The notes beneath the pieces were generated by a model, which worked only from the letters and a program-made list of their open reading frames with translations, was not told where the DNA came from and searched no databases. This document shows positions 39,240-54,153 of a DNA stretch of 64,000 nucleotides, piece after piece; position 1 is the first letter of the stretch, and the number at the start of each line of letters is the position of its first letter. A program made the position numbers and the translations under genes. The DNA lies in contig NZ_CP012676.1 of assembly GCF_001294575.1 (NCBI RefSeq), forward strand, positions 4,482,001 through 4,546,000, written 5' to 3'. The stretch comes from Pseudomonas versuta. GTDB taxonomy: Bacteria; Pseudomonadota; Gammaproteobacteria; Pseudomonadales; Pseudomonadaceae.

Positions 39240-41128
39240 GCGTTTTGCTCCAACTTGCGGCCAGCGCCGCGTTTTTTCAGGTGAATCATCAACAGGGAAA
39301 TCGCTGCGGGTGTCACACCGGGAATGCGCGAAGCCTGGCCCAGCGTCTCGGGACGCGTAGCACCCAGCTTGCTCTGGATCTCTTTCGACAGCCCGGAAAT
39401 GTTCGTGTAATCGATATCCACAGGCAGCTTGGTGTTTTCACTGGCCCGCAGACGGGCAATCTCATCCTGCTGACGATCGATGTAACCGGCGTACTTGGTC
39501 TTGATTTCAACCTGCTCGGCGACCAGGGGATCGGTTGCGCCCTGCCCGGTCACTTCGATCAGGCCGACGTAGTCAATTTCAGGACGGGTCAGCAGGTTCA
39601 GCAAATTGTATTCATGGGTCAAAGGCGTACCAAACCGGGCTGCAATGGCATCACCCTGTTCAGTACCCGGGCGAACCCAGGTGCTTTTCAAGCGTTGTTC
39701 TTCCTGCTCGATGCTTTCGCGCTTGGTGCAAAACGCCGCCCAGCGAGCGTCATCAACCAGTCCAAGCTCGCGCCCTTTTTCGGTCAGACGCATATCGGCG
39801 TTGTCTTCGCGCAGGATCAGGCGGTATTCGGCACGGGAGGTAAACATCCGGTACGGTTCTTGAGTTCCCAATGTAATCAGGTCGTCAACCAGCACTCCGA
39901 TGTAGGCCTCGTCGCGACGCGGGCACCAGCTGTCTTTGCCCTGTGCAAGCAATGCGGCGTTGGCACCAGCGAGCAAACCTTGCGCCCCGGCTTCTTCGTA
40001 ACCTGTAGTGCCATTGATTTGTCCTGCAAAGAACAAACCGCCGATCACCTTGGTTTCGAGGCTGTATTTCAGGTCGCGCGGATCGAAATAGTCATATTCG
40101 ATGGCATAGCCCGGACGCACGATGTGGGCGTTTTCCATGCCACGGATCGACTGCACGATCTGGATCTGTACATCGAACGGCAAGGAAGTGGAAATCCCGT
40201 TCGGATACAACTCGTGAGTCGTCAAACCTTCCGGTTCGATAAAGACCTGATGGCTTTCCTTGTCGGCAAAGCGATGGATCTTGTCTTCGATGGATGGGCA
40301 GTAGCGCGGACCAATGCCTTCAATCACACCCGAATACATGGGTGAGCGATCAAGGTTGGCCGCAATGATTTCGTGGGTGCGGGCGTTGGTATGGGTAATC
40401 CAGCAACTGACTTGTGCCGGATGCTGTTGTTTGCTCCCCATGAACGACATCACTGGAATCGGGGTATCACCCGGTTGTTCGGTCATTACCGAAAAATCTA
40501 CCGAGCGGCCATCGATACGTGGAGGAGTGCCGGTTTTTAGGCGACCTACCCGTAGCGGCAGTTCACGCAGGCGCTGTGCCAGGGCAATCGAAGGTGGATC
40601 ACCGGCCCGGCCGCCTGAATAGTTCTGCATTCCGATGTGGATAAGTCCACCGAGGAAAGTACCTGTGGTCAAAACCACGGCATCGGCCATGAAACGCAGG
40701 CCCATCTGGGTCACTACGCCACGTACCTGATCCTGTTCAACGATCAGGTCATCAGCCGCTTGTTGAAATATCCACAGGTTGGGCTGGTTTTCCAAAATTT
40801 CACGTACTGCAGCCTTGTAGAGGATGCGGTCAGCCTGTGCACGGGTTGCGCGCACTGCCGGGCCTTTGCGGCCATTGAGTACGCGGAACTGAATACCGCC
40901 TTTATCGGTGGCAATAGCCATCGCGCCGCCCAGGGCATCGATCTCTTTGACCAGATGGCTTTTACCAATCCCGCCAATTGCAGGATTGCAGCTCATTTGC
41001 CCGAGGGTTTCCACGTTGTGGGTCAACAGCAGGGTTTTTACGCCCATGCGTGCTGAAGCAAGTGCAGCCTCGGTTCCGGCGTGACCGCCGCCGATGACGA
41101 TCACTGCAAAACGGGAAGGGAAATTCAC
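39236..41128 (-). CDS. mnmG: tRNA uridine-5-carboxymethylaminomethyl modification enzyme MnmG (GidA)
   Basis: FAD- and NADH-dependent partner of MnmE that modifies wobble uridine of several tRNAs. Start chosen as GTG 41128 (encoded [15 protein letters not shown]), which has GAGGTG upstream and gives the expected 630 residues; an in-frame ATG at 41173 would extend it without family support. Key elements are [12 protein letters not shown] (13-24) and the MnmG cysteine/FAD region around GGKSH-type segments ([18 protein letters not shown]). Next to a DnaA-box-rich region. Confidence 0.96.
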   Translation of the reverse strand: MNFPSRFAVIVIGGGHAGTEAALASARMGVKTLLLTHNVETLGQMSCNPAIGGIGKSHLVKEIDALGGAMAIATDKGGIQFRVLNGRKGPAVRATRAQADRILYKAAVREILENQPNLWIFQQAADDLIVEQDQVRGVVTQMGLRFMADAVVLTTGTFLGGLIHIGMQNYSGGRAGDPPSIALAQRLRELPLRVGRLKTGTPPRIDGRSVDFSVMTEQPGDTPIPVMSFMGSKQQHPAQVSCWITHTNARTHEIIAANLDRSPMYSGVIEGIGPRYCPSIEDKIHRFADKESHQVFIEPEGLTTHELYPNGISTSLPFDVQIQIVQSIRGMENAHIVRPGYAIEYDYFDPRDLKYSLETKVIGGLFFAGQINGTTGYEEAGAQGLLAGANAALLAQGKDSWCPRRDEAYIGVLVDDLITLGTQEPYRMFTSRAEYRLILREDNADMRLTEKGRELGLVDDARWAAFCTKRESIEQEEQRLKSTWVRPGTEQGDAIAARFGTPLTHEYNLLNLLTRPEIDYVGLIEVTGQGATDPLVAEQVEIKTKYAGYIDRQQDEIARLRASENTKLPVDIDYTNISGLSKEIQSKLGATRPETLGQASRIPGVTPAAISLLMIHLKKRGAGRKLEQNA

Positions 41129-41173
41129 CACGCACCTCGTGCCTGTTTCTAGGGGATTTTGGATAGACCGCAA

Positions 41174-41629
41174 AGTATAGGGACTTCGCCCTTCTTAAAG
41201 AACCCTTTGCACAAAATTTAACCAGCTGTGGATAAGGCAAGATAGATAAATAAATAGAGAAGAAATTTATAAAGCTTTGTTTTTATGTTTATTACTACTG
41301 AGCGACCTATCTGTGGATAGAATGCTACAGACCTTTAAAACCGTACTGTACAGAGATTCAAAAATCTGTGGCTAGGTGCCAATGAGGGGTTTGGATAAGT
41401 GCTTTAAGCTTGTGGATAAAGGTGTGCCTTATCCACAGGGGTAGTTATATCCAGTTTTAAGGCCTACTTACCCACTGAGCTAAGGGGTAGTTATCCACAG
41501 GGCTTATTCCGTTGATTCAGCAGTTTTGAACCAATAAACAGGCAGCCGAAAGGCGCTTGAATGACTATTTCAGCAAGCGGCCTGACGATCGGTAGGTATG
41601 AAAAGCGAAAAAGACTGAAATCAAAGACA
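41174..41629. other. DnaA-box cluster next to mnmG (second origin-like region)
   Basis: A 456-base stretch without a gene. It holds four perfect DnaA boxes: TGTGGATAA at 41227 and 41411, TTATCCACA at 41429 and 41491. One-mismatch copies also occur (41312). A markedly AT-rich tract lies at about 41240-41310. E. coli oriC sits beside gidA, and Pseudomonas has been reported with origin activity both near dnaA and at a second site; this layout fits the second type. Activity is not demonstrated. No promoter is assigned here. Confidence 0.6.
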
Positions 41630-43246
41630 TCAGACAGAGGTGTTCAGCCAGCCTGAGGTCGAGGCCTCCAACCTGTGGGTAATTCCAATTGCGTGTAAAA
41701 AAGCTTCGTCGTGGGAAGTGACGATTAACGTCCCCCTGTACTGCTTCAGCATCGACTCAAGCGCCTCTATGGAAGGCAGGTCGAGATGATTGGCTGGTTC
41801 ATCAAGCAATAAAAGCTGTGGGGGCTGTTGTGCATAAAACACGCAGGCCATCGCAGCCTTCAACCGTTCACCGCCGCTGAGTTGTGCACAAGGCTGGTTA
41901 ACCCGTTCAGCGTTCAGGCCTAATTGCGCCAGCCGGGTGCGTAACTCACCGTCGGTAAGCTCCCGGTTCAGAGCACGCAACTGTTCAAGCACTGACACCC
42001 CTGGCTGTAAAAATGTCAGATGCTGGTCGAGATAAGCCGCCGGCACGCAGGTACGAGCCACGCCTGATATCACAGGAAGCTGACTGGCCAATACTTTGAG
42101 CAAGGTTGACTTGCCGCAACCGTTTGGCCCCACAAGTGCGATTCGCTGGCCACGCATCAGGGTGAGATTGACCAACCGCAGCTGCTTAGCACCTTGTGGC
42201 AAGCGAGCATCGACCAACTCTGCTATTTGCACCGGAGCGCTCAGGCTGGCCGCAGGTGGATACACAAAGACGGCTTGCTGTTGCTCCACCTGACGCGCAG
42301 CCAAGCGCACCTGCGTTGACAATGCCTGGCCTGCAGCGTCTTGCTGTAGTCGTAACTTGCCACTGCTGCTCTGGCTGCGTTCCTTTTGCCGACCCAGCAG
42401 GATCTTCGCCTGGTTGCTGCCACTGGCCTGTTGCTTGCCCCGGGCTTGCCTGCGCTCAAGGCGCTCCCTTTGCTCACGCAGGGCATGCTCTTCACGCTTG
42501 CGCTCAACCTTGGCCGATGTCAGTTGCTGCAGCGCAGACTGTTGTTGCTGGTCTTTGGCCTGTGCATAAAACGAAAAATTGCCGCCATAACTGGTCAGTC
42601 CCAGGGAGGACAGTTCAACGATGCGCTCCATATGCTCCAGCAATTCGCGGTCATGGCTGATCACCAGCAACCCGTTGGGCCACTGCTGCAGTTGTTCATG
42701 TAATACAAGGCGGTGCTGGCGGTCCAGGTGATTGGAGGGCTCGTCCAGTATCAGCAAATCGGCTGCGGACAAAAAAGCGCCCATCAAGGCAACGCGCATG
42801 GCTTCGCCACCACTGAGCGCCGAAGCGGGTGTTGAAGGGGTTAGATTCGCGAGGTCGTTTTGGGCCAGTTGGTCGAGCAATTGCTGACGGATATTCCACT
42901 GATCGCCTACACAGTCGAAGTCCGATTGCGTAGTACTGCCCTGCTCGATCCGCTCAAGCGCGCAAAGAATGGGTCGCACGCCTGCCAGGTCGGCAACTGT
43001 CAGGTCAGGCTCAAGACTGATTTGCTGCGCCAGGTAATACACGGATCTATTGCGCTGACAGCGACCTGAGGAAGGCAGTTTGTTCCCGGCGATCAGACGC
43101 GCCAGAACACTTTTGCCTGTCCCATTGCGCCCGATCAGGCCTGTGCGGCGCTGGTCGAGAAGCAAGTCAAGGTCAGAAAACAGCGGGCTACCGTCGGGTA
43201 GCTGATAAGAAACGCTTTCAAGCGTCACATAGGTAACGTGAGTCAT
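41630..43246 (-). CDS. ABC-F family ATPase
   Basis: A 538-residue soluble protein with two ABC domains: N-domain with Walker A GLIGRNGTGKS and LSGGEAMRVAL signature/LLILDEPSNHLDRQ, a charged linker (about 230-330), and a C-domain with GPNGCGKST, LSGGERLKAAM and LLLLDEPANHLDLP. No membrane domains, so a translation factor or antibiotic-resistance-type ABC-F is likely. ATG 43246 has GGAG (TTTGGAGTGCAT). A 26-residue in-frame extension upstream is ambiguous. It lies between mnmG and mnmE, where other Pseudomonas genomes recalled have no such gene, so it may be an insertion. Confidence 0.88.
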   Translation of the reverse strand: MTHVTYVTLESVSYQLPDGSPLFSDLDLLLDQRRTGLIGRNGTGKSVLARLIAGNKLPSSGRCQRNRSVYYLAQQISLEPDLTVADLAGVRPILCALERIEQGSTTQSDFDCVGDQWNIRQQLLDQLAQNDLANLTPSTPASALSGGEAMRVALMGAFLSAADLLILDEPSNHLDRQHRLVLHEQLQQWPNGLLVISHDRELLEHMERIVELSSLGLTSYGGNFSFYAQAKDQQQQSALQQLTSAKVERKREEHALREQRERLERRQARGKQQASGSNQAKILLGRQKERSQSSSGKLRLQQDAAGQALSTQVRLAARQVEQQQAVFVYPPAASLSAPVQIAELVDARLPQGAKQLRLVNLTLMRGQRIALVGPNGCGKSTLLKVLASQLPVISGVARTCVPAAYLDQHLTFLQPGVSVLEQLRALNRELTDGELRTRLAQLGLNAERVNQPCAQLSGGERLKAAMACVFYAQQPPQLLLLDEPANHLDLPSIEALESMLKQYRGTLIVTSHDEAFLHAIGITHRLEASTSGWLNTSV

Positions 43247-43380
43247 ATGCACTCCAAAGATGCCCAGAACTGCCCCTGCTGTGAGGGGAATAAGAACTGG
43301 CCGCAAGAATCGCGGCGGCATCAATGACGCATTGGACTAATACCTCTGTGGGAATGTGGTGGGTGAAACTATGCCGAAGA

Positions 43381-43428
43381 CTGTAGGAGCGAGCTCTTAA
43401 CTGCTCGTGAGCAAGCTCGATCCTACAG
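43381..43428. repeat. REP-like palindrome between the ABC-F gene and mnmE
   Basis: CTGTAGGA at 43381-43388 and TCCTACAG at 43421-43428 bracket an imperfect inner repeat (GCGAGCTC ... GAGCAAGCTCG). Same family as 63134-63163. Confidence 0.65.
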
Positions 43429-43437
43429 GAATCTGGG

Positions 43438-44814
43438 CTATTTGCCGATGCAGAAACTGGAGAATATCCGCCCCAGCAAGTCATCCGAGCTGAATGCCCC
43501 GGTAATCTCACCGAGCGAATGCTGAGCCTGACGCAAATCTTCCGCAAGCAATTCCCCGGCCCCCGCCAGGGTCAGCTGTGCCCTGCCGTGCTCAAGGGCA
43601 TCACTTGCATGGCGTAACGCTTCCAGGTGACGACGGCGCGCGCTGAAGCTGCTCTCAGAGGTCTGCTCGTAGCCCATGCAGGCCTTGAGATGATCGCGCA
43701 GCAACTCAAGACCATCACCTGCATCCGTGGATCGTGCGCTCAAGCTGATGGTCACGTGGCCATCTGCACTGACCTCCAGGCGAATATCTTCTCCGGTGAG
43801 GTCTGCCTTGTTGCGGATCAAGGTCACTTTGGCCGGGTCCGGACGCTGCTCCAAAAACTCGGGCCATAAAGCAAACGGGTCATCGGCCTCAGGCGCAGTC
43901 GCATCCACAACCAGCAAAACCCGGTCAGCTTCGCCAATGGCCTTCAGCGCTCGTTGTACGCCGATTTTTTCGACCTGATCGTCGGTGTCGCGCAGACCTG
44001 CAGTGTCTACCACGTGCAACGGCATGCCATCGATGTGGATATGTTCACGCAATACGTCACGGGTGGTGCCGGCGATTTCGGTCACAATGGCGGCTTCGCG
44101 TCCGGCGAGCGCGTTGAGCAAGCTTGATTTTCCCGCATTGGGCCGGCCGGCAATTACCACGGTCATGCCATCACGCAGCAATGCGCCCTGACCTGCTTCA
44201 CGCATCACGGTGGATAACTCTTCGCGAACCTTGTCCAGCATCCCCAGGACGTGGCCATCGGCCAGAAAGTCGATTTCCTCTTCCGGAAAATCGATGGCTG
44301 CTTCGACGTAGATACGCAAACCGATCAGTTGTTCGGTCAAGTTATGCACACGTTGCGAGAAAGCGCCCTGCAAAGAACGCAAAGCATTGCGCGCAGCCTG
44401 TGCAGAACTGGCTTCGATCAGGTCGGCAATGGCTTCGGCCTGGGCCAGATCGAGCTTGTCATTCAAAAATGCGCGCTCGCTGAACTCGCCCGGGCGTGCC
44501 AGGCGGCATCCCAGTTGAATACAGCGTTGCAGCAACATATCGAGAACGATGGGCCCGCCGTGACCTTGCAGTTCCAGTACGTCTTCGCCGGTAAAGGAGT
44601 TAGGCCCCGGGAAGTACAGGGCGATGCCTTCATCGAGCACCTCACGGTTTTCCCCGTAAAACGGGCCGTAGTGGGCGTAGCGCGGCTTCAATTCGCGCTC
44701 GCTGAATGCTTTGGCTGCGAGGCTTGCGAGCGGGCCGGAGATACGCACGATCCCCACACCACCTCGGCCTTGGGCTGTTGCCACAGCGGCAATGGTTTCA
44801 GCAGGAATACTCAT
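43438..44814 (-). CDS. mnmE: tRNA modification GTPase MnmE (TrmE)
   Basis: GTPase that works with MnmG to make 5-carboxymethylaminomethyl-uridine. From ATG 44814, 458 residues: N-terminal tetrahydrofolate-binding domain ([27 protein letters not shown]), G-domain with [26 protein letters not shown] and [11 protein letters not shown], and the C-terminal C-x-G-K (CIGK) needed for activity. ATG 44814 is used instead of an upstream start because it gives the standard N-terminus. Confidence 0.96.
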   Translation of the reverse strand: MSIPAETIAAVATAQGRGGVGIVRISGPLASLAAKAFSERELKPRYAHYGPFYGENREVLDEGIALYFPGPNSFTGEDVLELQGHGGPIVLDMLLQRCIQLGCRLARPGEFSERAFLNDKLDLAQAEAIADLIEASSAQAARNALRSLQGAFSQRVHNLTEQLIGLRIYVEAAIDFPEEEIDFLADGHVLGMLDKVREELSTVMREAGQGALLRDGMTVVIAGRPNAGKSSLLNALAGREAAIVTEIAGTTRDVLREHIHIDGMPLHVVDTAGLRDTDDQVEKIGVQRALKAIGEADRVLLVVDATAPEADDPFALWPEFLEQRPDPAKVTLIRNKADLTGEDIRLEVSADGHVTISLSARSTDAGDGLELLRDHLKACMGYEQTSESSFSARRRHLEALRHASDALEHGRAQLTLAGAGELLAEDLRQAQHSLGEITGAFSSDDLLGRIFSSFCIGK

Positions 44815-44847
44815 AAAACTGGCCTCAAAACAAAAGTGATGGATAGC

Positions 44848-44872
44848 AAAACGCCCCACTAGGGGGCGTTTT
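44848..44872 (-). terminator. Terminator of the rpmH-yidC operon
   Basis: AAAACGCCCC / GGGGGCGTTTT with an ACTA-type loop, lying between the yidC stop and mnmE. Confidence 0.75.
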
Positions 44873-44894
44873 GAGTGGTGCTCACCAGAGTAAG

Positions 44895-46580
44895 TTACTC
44901 GGCTGCTTTTTTGGTAGCAGCTTCAACCTTACGCGTGATGTACCACTGCTGAGCGATGGACAGGCAGTTGTTCACAACCCAGTACAGCACCAGACCAGCC
45001 GGGAACCACAGGAAGAAGAAGGTGAAGATGATTGGCATCAGCTTCATCACCTTGGCCTGCATCGGATCCGGAGGCGTCGGGTTCAGACGCTGCTGGATGA
45101 ACATGGTTGCGCCCATGATGATCGGCAGAATAAAGAACGGGTCCTTGATGGAGAGGTCGGTAATCCAGAGCATGAACGGCGCCTGGCGCATTTCAACACT
45201 TTCCAGAAGCACCCAGTACAAGGACAGGAAGACCGGCATCTGCACCAGGATCGGCAAGCAGCCGCCCAGTGGATTGATCTTCTCTTTCTTGTACAGCTCC
45301 ATCATGGCTTGCGACATTTTCTGGCGATCATCACCGAACTGCTCTTTCAGAGCGGCCAGTTTTGGTGCCACAGCGCGCATGCGAGCCATCGACTTGTAGC
45401 TGGCGGCCGACAGAGGGAAGAAGATCCCTTTGATCAGCATGGTCAGGAAAATGATTGACCAGCCCCAGTTACCTACCAGGCTGTGGATATGTTGCAGCAG
45501 CCAGAAGATAGGCTGGGCAATGAACCACAGGATGCCGTAGTCGACAGTCAGTTCCAGGCCTGGGGATAACTCTTTGAGTACACCCTGGCTTTTCGGACCG
45601 GCGTACAACGTAGCGCTGGTTTCAGCAGTTTTGCCCGGCTCAACGGTCAACGTTGGGCCAGTGAAACCGATGATGTAGTTGCCCTGGCTGTCTTTGCGGG
45701 TTTGAACAACGTTGGAATCGCCTTTCTGAGGGATCCACGCAGTTACAAAGTAGTGTTGCAGCCATGCAACCCAGCCACCTTGAACGGTTTCTTTCAGCTG
45801 GCCCTTGTCGATATCTTTCATCGACACTTTTTTGTACGGCTCAGAACTTGTCCACAGGGCGGCGCCCAGGTAAGTCGCAGTGCCGGTGGCGGTGCTGGAA
45901 GAAGGATCGGAGCTGTTGTCGCGTTTCAATTGCGCGAACAGGTTGCCGTTCCACGGCTTGGCGCTCTCGTTATCAATCAAATAGCTGACTTGAACATCGT
46001 ACAGGCCACGCTTGAGCGTGAAGCGTTTGATGTAGTTGATCCCGTTTTCGCTGAATTTCAGGTCAACGACCAACTGATCCTGGCCTGGAGCCAGTTCATA
46101 AGTCTTTTTATCTGTGCTGAAAACCGGGCGACCAGCAGCGCGGGCATCCGGTCCATCAACACCAGTCAGGCCGCTTTGGGCCAAATAGGTGCGTTCGTTG
46201 CCGTTATCGAACAGCTGGAACGGAACATCCGGGTGGTCCTGGCGACGTGGATAAAGCGGCAGACGCAACTGGGCAATGTCGCCACCCTGCGGATCAATCG
46301 CAATGTCCAGAACATCCGTTTTTATGTGGATGAGGTCTTTGCTTGCAGCCACCGGTGTTTCAGCCACAGTGCTGGTTTCGCCATTGGCGGTTGGTACATC
46401 GGCACTATTGGAAGCGTTGTTACCTGAAGCCGTGTCGGGCAAAGCCGGCGCGGTTGTGCTGCTGGCGGCAACATTCTGAGTCGGCAGTGCAGCTTGACCG
46501 TAGTCCTGGTTCCATTTCAGGACCATAACGTAGGACACGACTGCTAGAGCGACGATCAGGATCGTGCGTTTAATATCCAT
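44895..46580 (-). CDS. yidC: Membrane protein insertase YidC
   Basis: Inserts proteins into the inner membrane alone or with the Sec translocon. The 561-residue protein starts at ATG 46580 with the first helix ([23 protein letters not shown]), followed by a periplasmic domain (about 60-330), then five helices in the C-terminal half, with [21 protein letters not shown] and the conserved arginine region. Ends basic ([13 protein letters not shown]). Two bases after yidD. Confidence 0.97.
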   Translation of the reverse strand: MDIKRTILIVALAVVSYVMVLKWNQDYGQAALPTQNVAASSTTAPALPDTASGNNASNSADVPTANGETSTVAETPVAASKDLIHIKTDVLDIAIDPQGGDIAQLRLPLYPRRQDHPDVPFQLFDNGNERTYLAQSGLTGVDGPDARAAGRPVFSTDKKTYELAPGQDQLVVDLKFSENGINYIKRFTLKRGLYDVQVSYLIDNESAKPWNGNLFAQLKRDNSSDPSSSTATGTATYLGAALWTSSEPYKKVSMKDIDKGQLKETVQGGWVAWLQHYFVTAWIPQKGDSNVVQTRKDSQGNYIIGFTGPTLTVEPGKTAETSATLYAGPKSQGVLKELSPGLELTVDYGILWFIAQPIFWLLQHIHSLVGNWGWSIIFLTMLIKGIFFPLSAASYKSMARMRAVAPKLAALKEQFGDDRQKMSQAMMELYKKEKINPLGGCLPILVQMPVFLSLYWVLLESVEMRQAPFMLWITDLSIKDPFFILPIIMGATMFIQQRLNPTPPDPMQAKVMKLMPIIFTFFFLWFPAGLVLYWVVNNCLSIAQQWYITRKVEAATKKAAE

Positions 46581-46582
46581 GA

Positions 46583-46828
46583 TTACTCGGCCATCGAAGA
46601 AGAACGGGAGGTAGGGATAGGTGGAACCGGGTCGTAACCACCGGGATTCCACGGGTGACAGCGACCTAAACGACGAAAGGTCAGCCAGCCGCCGCGAAGA
46701 ACGCCATGATTTTCGATGGCTTCCAACGCGTAGCAGGAACAACTGGGGTAGAAACGGCAGTGGCTGGCCATCAAAGGACTAATGGCATAACGATAAAACT
46801 GGATCGGAACGAGCACCAGTTTACGCAT
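46583..46828 (-). CDS. yidD: Membrane protein insertion efficiency factor YidD
   Basis: 81-residue protein with the [17 protein letters not shown] cysteine motif and an amphipathic N-terminal helix, lying between rnpA and yidC as in most bacteria. Overlaps rnpA by 8 bases, supporting co-translation. Confidence 0.95.
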   Translation of the reverse strand: MRKLVLVPIQFYRYAISPLMASHCRFYPSCSCYALEAIENHGVLRGGWLTFRRLGRCHPWNPGGYDPVPPIPTSRSSSMAE

Positions 46829-47228
46829 CAGGACTGCCTACCCCTACAGTTTCGGTTTTAACTGCTGGAACTGGCGCGTTACGGGCCAGACGCTTCCAGA
46901 GTTTGCCGAAATGCTGAATCAATTCGGGGTTCTCTACGTCACCCAAACCTTTGCGCGCGACGATAACGATATCCCAACCAACCAGTAAATCCTGGTGGAG
47001 ACGAAACGATTCACGCATCAAACGCTTAAGGCGATTGCGCTCAACGGAGAGCTTTACGCTCTTTTTACCGATCACTAACCCCAAACGGGGGTGATCGAGA
47101 TCGTTGCTACGCGCAAGGAGCAGGAGATTTTTCCCCGGAACCTTGCCGGTGGGGGAGTCAAAGACTGCCTTGAAATGTCGGGGAGTGAGTAACCGCTTTT
47201 CCCGACTGAAGTCCTGACTCACCACCAT
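46821..47228 (-). CDS. rnpA: RNase P protein component
   Basis: 135-residue basic protein that aids the RNase P ribozyme in tRNA 5'-end maturation. Contains the RNR motif ([15 protein letters not shown]). Start chosen at ATG 47228, which follows the rpmH stop by 10 bases; longer in-frame starts at 47318 overlap rpmH and look wrong. Confidence 0.95.
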   Translation of the reverse strand: MVVSQDFSREKRLLTPRHFKAVFDSPTGKVPGKNLLLLARSNDLDHPRLGLVIGKKSVKLSVERNRLKRLMRESFRLHQDLLVGWDIVIVARKGLGDVENPELIQHFGKLWKRLARNAPVPAVKTETVGVGSPDA

Positions 47229-47238
47229 TGTCTGATTA

Positions 47239-47373
47239 TCAAACTGCCAGACGTGCACGGCCTTTGGCGCGGCGACGCGACAGGACTGCACGGCCGTTTT
47301 TGGTTGCCATGCGAGCACGGAAACCGTGAGTGCGGGCGCGTTTGATAGTGCTTGGTTGGAAAGTACGTTTCAT
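47239..47373 (-). CDS. rpmH: 50S ribosomal protein L34
   Basis: Very short gene of 44 codons: [18 protein letters not shown] at the start and [12 protein letters not shown] at the end, matching L34 in length and sequence. First gene of the rpmH-rnpA-yidD-yidC operon. Confidence 0.97.
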   Translation of the reverse strand: MKRTFQPSTIKRARTHGFRARMATKNGRAVLSRRRAKGRARLAV

Positions 47374-47936
47374 GTCGTGCTACCTGGTTCGTCCACAACG
47401 GGCCGGAATGGCCCCCGTTTTAAGAGACCGGCGATTCTAGAGAAAGCAAGCCGATAGGTCAATTTCCAACCAACGTTTACTGCTAAATAGATGTTTGCCC
47501 TTTTGCACAGCCGTTTCATCAACCAACTATAAAAATAAAGAAACGAAGTATTTAAAGCTCTTTTATAAAGCTTATTAAACTTAGGGAAGCCATCTTCTGT
47601 GGATAACTCATTACAGCCCAGATAGATCAATGCTTTCAGAGGATGACAACACTGTCGAGAAGCCGTGCTCTGCCTGTGCTGCACCCTCGGATAAGCTGTG
47701 TACCAAAGGGCTATTTATCCACAGGCCAGTTATGCACAGAGCTTAGCCCCCACTTGTGCAACGAGCTTAGGCCCGCTTATCCACAGAGCTTATGCACATA
47801 CCATTTGTCGCTTTGTTCACAGCAAAAAGACGAATCTCTCCTTATAGGCAGGCAACCTACATGTGGATAAGTGGACGAGTGCTCGCTACAATGGCGCCTG
47901 TTTTTGCCTCACCGGCTTTCAACTTAGGGGATATCC
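47374..47936. other. oriC region between rpmH and dnaA
   Basis: A 563-base gap with no gene. It carries four perfect DnaA boxes: TGTGGATAA at 47598 and 47862, TTATCCACA at 47715 and 47777. Two TTATGCACA variants lie at 47730 and 47790. An AT-rich stretch at about 47470-47590 is a likely duplex unwinding element. It also contains the rpmH promoter. This is the standard Pseudomonas oriC position. Confidence 0.8.
47434..47462 (-). promoter_or_regulatory. Sigma70 promoter of rpmH
   Basis: TTGACC and TAGAAT on the minus strand are separated by exactly 17 bases, about 60 bases from the rpmH start. A strong, canonical promoter for a ribosomal-protein operon. Confidence 0.85.
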
Positions 47937-49445
47937 GTGTCAGTGGAACTTTGGCAGCAGTGCGTAGAACTTTTGCGCGATGAGCTGCCTGCCCAGCAAT
48001 TCAACACCTGGATCCGTCCACTACAGGTCGAAGCCGAAGGCGACGAGTTGCGCGTGTATGCACCCAACCGCTTTGTTCTCGACTGGGTCAACGAGAAGTA
48101 TCTGAGCCGTTTGCTCGAACTGTTGAATGAGCACAGCAATGGCATGGCGCCAGCGCTGTCCTTATTAATAGGCAGCAAGCGCAGTTCAGCACCTCGTGCT
48201 GCACCCAATGCGCCACTGGCGGCTTCGGCTTCGCAACAAGCCTCGGCCCCGGCAAGCGCACCGGCTGCTACTGCTCCTGTACAGGCGCCCAACCCCAAGC
48301 AGGCGGCTCAAGCAAGCGAAGAACCTTCGCGTGCCAGTTTCGACCCGATGGCAGGCGCGAGTTCACAACAGGCACCTGTACGAGCCGAGCAGCGTACGGT
48401 TCAGGTTGAAGGCGCGCTCAAGCACACCAGCTACCTGAACCGCACCTTTACCTTCGAAAACTTCGTAGAAGGCAAGTCCAACCAACTGGCCCGCGCTGCT
48501 GCGTGGCAGGTAGCGGATAATCCCAAGCACGGTTACAACCCGCTCTTCCTTTATGGCGGTGTTGGTCTGGGTAAGACTCACTTGATGCACGCGGTGGGTA
48601 ACCACCTATTAAAGAAGAACCCGAATGCCAAGGTCGTGTACCTGCATTCCGAGCGTTTTGTAGCCGACATGGTCAAGGCCTTGCAGCTCAACGCAATCAA
48701 CGAGTTCAAGCGCTTCTACCGTTCGGTAGACGCCTTGCTGATCGATGATATTCAGTTCTTCGCGCGCAAAGAGCGATCTCAGGAAGAGTTCTTCCACACC
48801 TTCAACGCCCTGCTTGAAGGCGGTCAGCAAGTCATCCTGACCAGTGACCGTTATCCGAAAGAAATTGAAGGTCTTGAAGAGCGTCTCAAATCACGCTTCG
48901 GCTGGGGCCTGACCGTTGCTGTCGAACCGCCGGAGCTTGAGACCCGGGTCGCGATCCTGATGAAGAAGGCTGATCAGGCCAAGGTCGATCTGCCTCACGA
49001 TGCTGCGTTCTTCATTGCCCAGCGTATCCGCTCCAACGTGCGTGAGCTCGAAGGTGCGCTCAAGCGTGTCATCGCTCACTCGCACTTTATGGGACGTGAC
49101 ATCACCATCGAGCTGATTCGCGAATCCCTTAAAGACTTGCTGGCGCTACAGGACAAACTCGTCTCTGTGGATAACATCCAGCGCACAGTGGCCGAGTACT
49201 ACAAGATCAAAATTTCGGACCTGCTGTCCAAGCGCCGTTCGCGCTCGGTGGCACGACCACGCCAGGTCGCCATGGCACTGTCCAAAGAACTGACCAACCA
49301 CAGCCTGCCGGAAATCGGCGACGTGTTTGGTGGTCGCGACCACACCACGGTCTTGCACGCATGCCGCAAGATCAACGAACTCAAGGAATCCGACGCGGAC
49401 ATCCGCGAGGACTACAAGAACCTGCTGCGAACTCTGACAACCTGA
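47937..49445 (+). CDS. dnaA: Replication initiator DnaA
   Basis: AAA+ protein that binds DnaA boxes and opens oriC. The 502-residue product starts at GTG 47937 with GGGG upstream. N-terminal helicase-contact domain, a long low-complexity linker rich in Ala/Pro/Ser/Gln (about 75-165), Walker [14 protein letters not shown], the AAA+ sensor region, and the C-terminal DNA-binding HTH with [34 protein letters not shown] perfect DnaA box occurs inside it at 49166. Confidence 0.98.
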   Translation: MSVELWQQCVELLRDELPAQQFNTWIRPLQVEAEGDELRVYAPNRFVLDWVNEKYLSRLLELLNEHSNGMAPALSLLIGSKRSSAPRAAPNAPLAASASQQASAPASAPAATAPVQAPNPKQAAQASEEPSRASFDPMAGASSQQAPVRAEQRTVQVEGALKHTSYLNRTFTFENFVEGKSNQLARAAAWQVADNPKHGYNPLFLYGGVGLGKTHLMHAVGNHLLKKNPNAKVVYLHSERFVADMVKALQLNAINEFKRFYRSVDALLIDDIQFFARKERSQEEFFHTFNALLEGGQQVILTSDRYPKEIEGLEERLKSRFGWGLTVAVEPPELETRVAILMKKADQAKVDLPHDAAFFIAQRIRSNVRELEGALKRVIAHSHFMGRDITIELIRESLKDLLALQDKLVSVDNIQRTVAEYYKIKISDLLSKRRSRSVARPRQVAMALSKELTNHSLPEIGDVFGGRDHTTVLHACRKINELKESDADIREDYKNLLRTLTT

Positions 49446-49483
49446 TGACACCAGCGCAGCTTATTAAGGCAAGGGACTAGACC

Positions 49484-50587
49484 ATGCATTTCACCATTCA
49501 ACGCGAAGCCCTGTTGAAACCCCTGCAACTGGTCGCAGGCGTTGTTGAACGCCGCCAGACCTTGCCGGTATTGTCCAACGTGCTGTTGGTTGTCGATGGC
49601 CAGCAACTGTCGCTGACCGGTACCGACCTTGAAGTCGAACTGGTAGGTCGGGTACAGCTTGAAGAGCCGGCTGAGCCAGGCGAAATCACCGTACCTGCGC
49701 GCAAGCTGATGGATATCTGCAAAAGCTTGCCTAACGATGCCCTGATCGACATCAAGCTTGACGATAACAAGCTGGTGGTCAAGGCCGGACGCAGCCGCTT
49801 TACCCTGTCCACCTTGCCTGCCAACGACTTCCCGACAGTGGAAGAAGGCCCGGGTTCGCTGACCTGCAACTTGCAGCAAAGCAAACTTCGCCGCCTGATC
49901 GAGCGCACCAGCTTCGCCATGGCCCAGCAGGACGTGCGTTACTACCTCAATGGCATGCTGCTGGAAGTATCGGCCGGAATCATCCGTGCCGTGGCTACTG
50001 ACGGTCACCGTCTGGCCATGTGCTCGATGAAAGCCGATATCGGCCAGCCGGACCGCCACCAGGTCATCGTACCGCGCAAGGGTATTCTTGAACTGGCGCG
50101 TCTGCTGACTGAGCCAGAGGGTGAAGTCAGCATCGTTCTGGGTGCTCACCACATTCGTGCCACCACCGGCGAATTCACCTTCACTTCCAAACTGGTAGAC
50201 GGCAAGTTCCCGGACTACGAGCGTGTTCTGCCTAAAGGCGGCGACAAGATCGTGATTGGTGATCGTCAGGCCTTGCGTGAAGCGTTCAGCCGTACTGCGA
50301 TCCTGTCCAACGAGAAGTACCGTGGTATCCGTCTGCAACTGGCCAATGGCCAGCTTAAAATCCAGGCCAACAACCCGGAGCAGGAAGAAGCGGAAGAAGA
50401 AGTGGGTGTTGAATACAACGGCGGCTCGCTCGAAATCGGCTTTAACGTGAGCTATCTGCTGGACGTGCTGGGTGTGATGACCACTGAACAAGTGCGTCTG
50501 ATCCTCTCCGACTCCAACAGCAGCGCGCTGGTGCAAGAGTCGGACAACGATGACTCTGCCTACGTTGTTATGCCGATGCGTCTGTAA
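49484..50587 (+). CDS. dnaN: DNA polymerase III beta sliding clamp
   Basis: Sliding clamp of three repeated domains, 367 residues, MHFTIQREALLKPLQLVAGVVERRQTLPVLSN start and the standard C-terminal MPMRL. Located 38 bases after dnaA. Confidence 0.98.
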   Translation: MHFTIQREALLKPLQLVAGVVERRQTLPVLSNVLLVVDGQQLSLTGTDLEVELVGRVQLEEPAEPGEITVPARKLMDICKSLPNDALIDIKLDDNKLVVKAGRSRFTLSTLPANDFPTVEEGPGSLTCNLQQSKLRRLIERTSFAMAQQDVRYYLNGMLLEVSAGIIRAVATDGHRLAMCSMKADIGQPDRHQVIVPRKGILELARLLTEPEGEVSIVLGAHHIRATTGEFTFTSKLVDGKFPDYERVLPKGGDKIVIGDRQALREAFSRTAILSNEKYRGIRLQLANGQLKIQANNPEQEEAEEEVGVEYNGGSLEIGFNVSYLLDVLGVMTTEQVRLILSDSNSSALVQESDNDDSAYVVMPMRL

Positions 50588-50608
50588 CTTATGCACAGCC
50601 CAAGCTAG

Positions 50609-54135
<3,527 letters not shown>

Positions 54136-54153
54136 TGGTGTAGTGAGCAGCAC

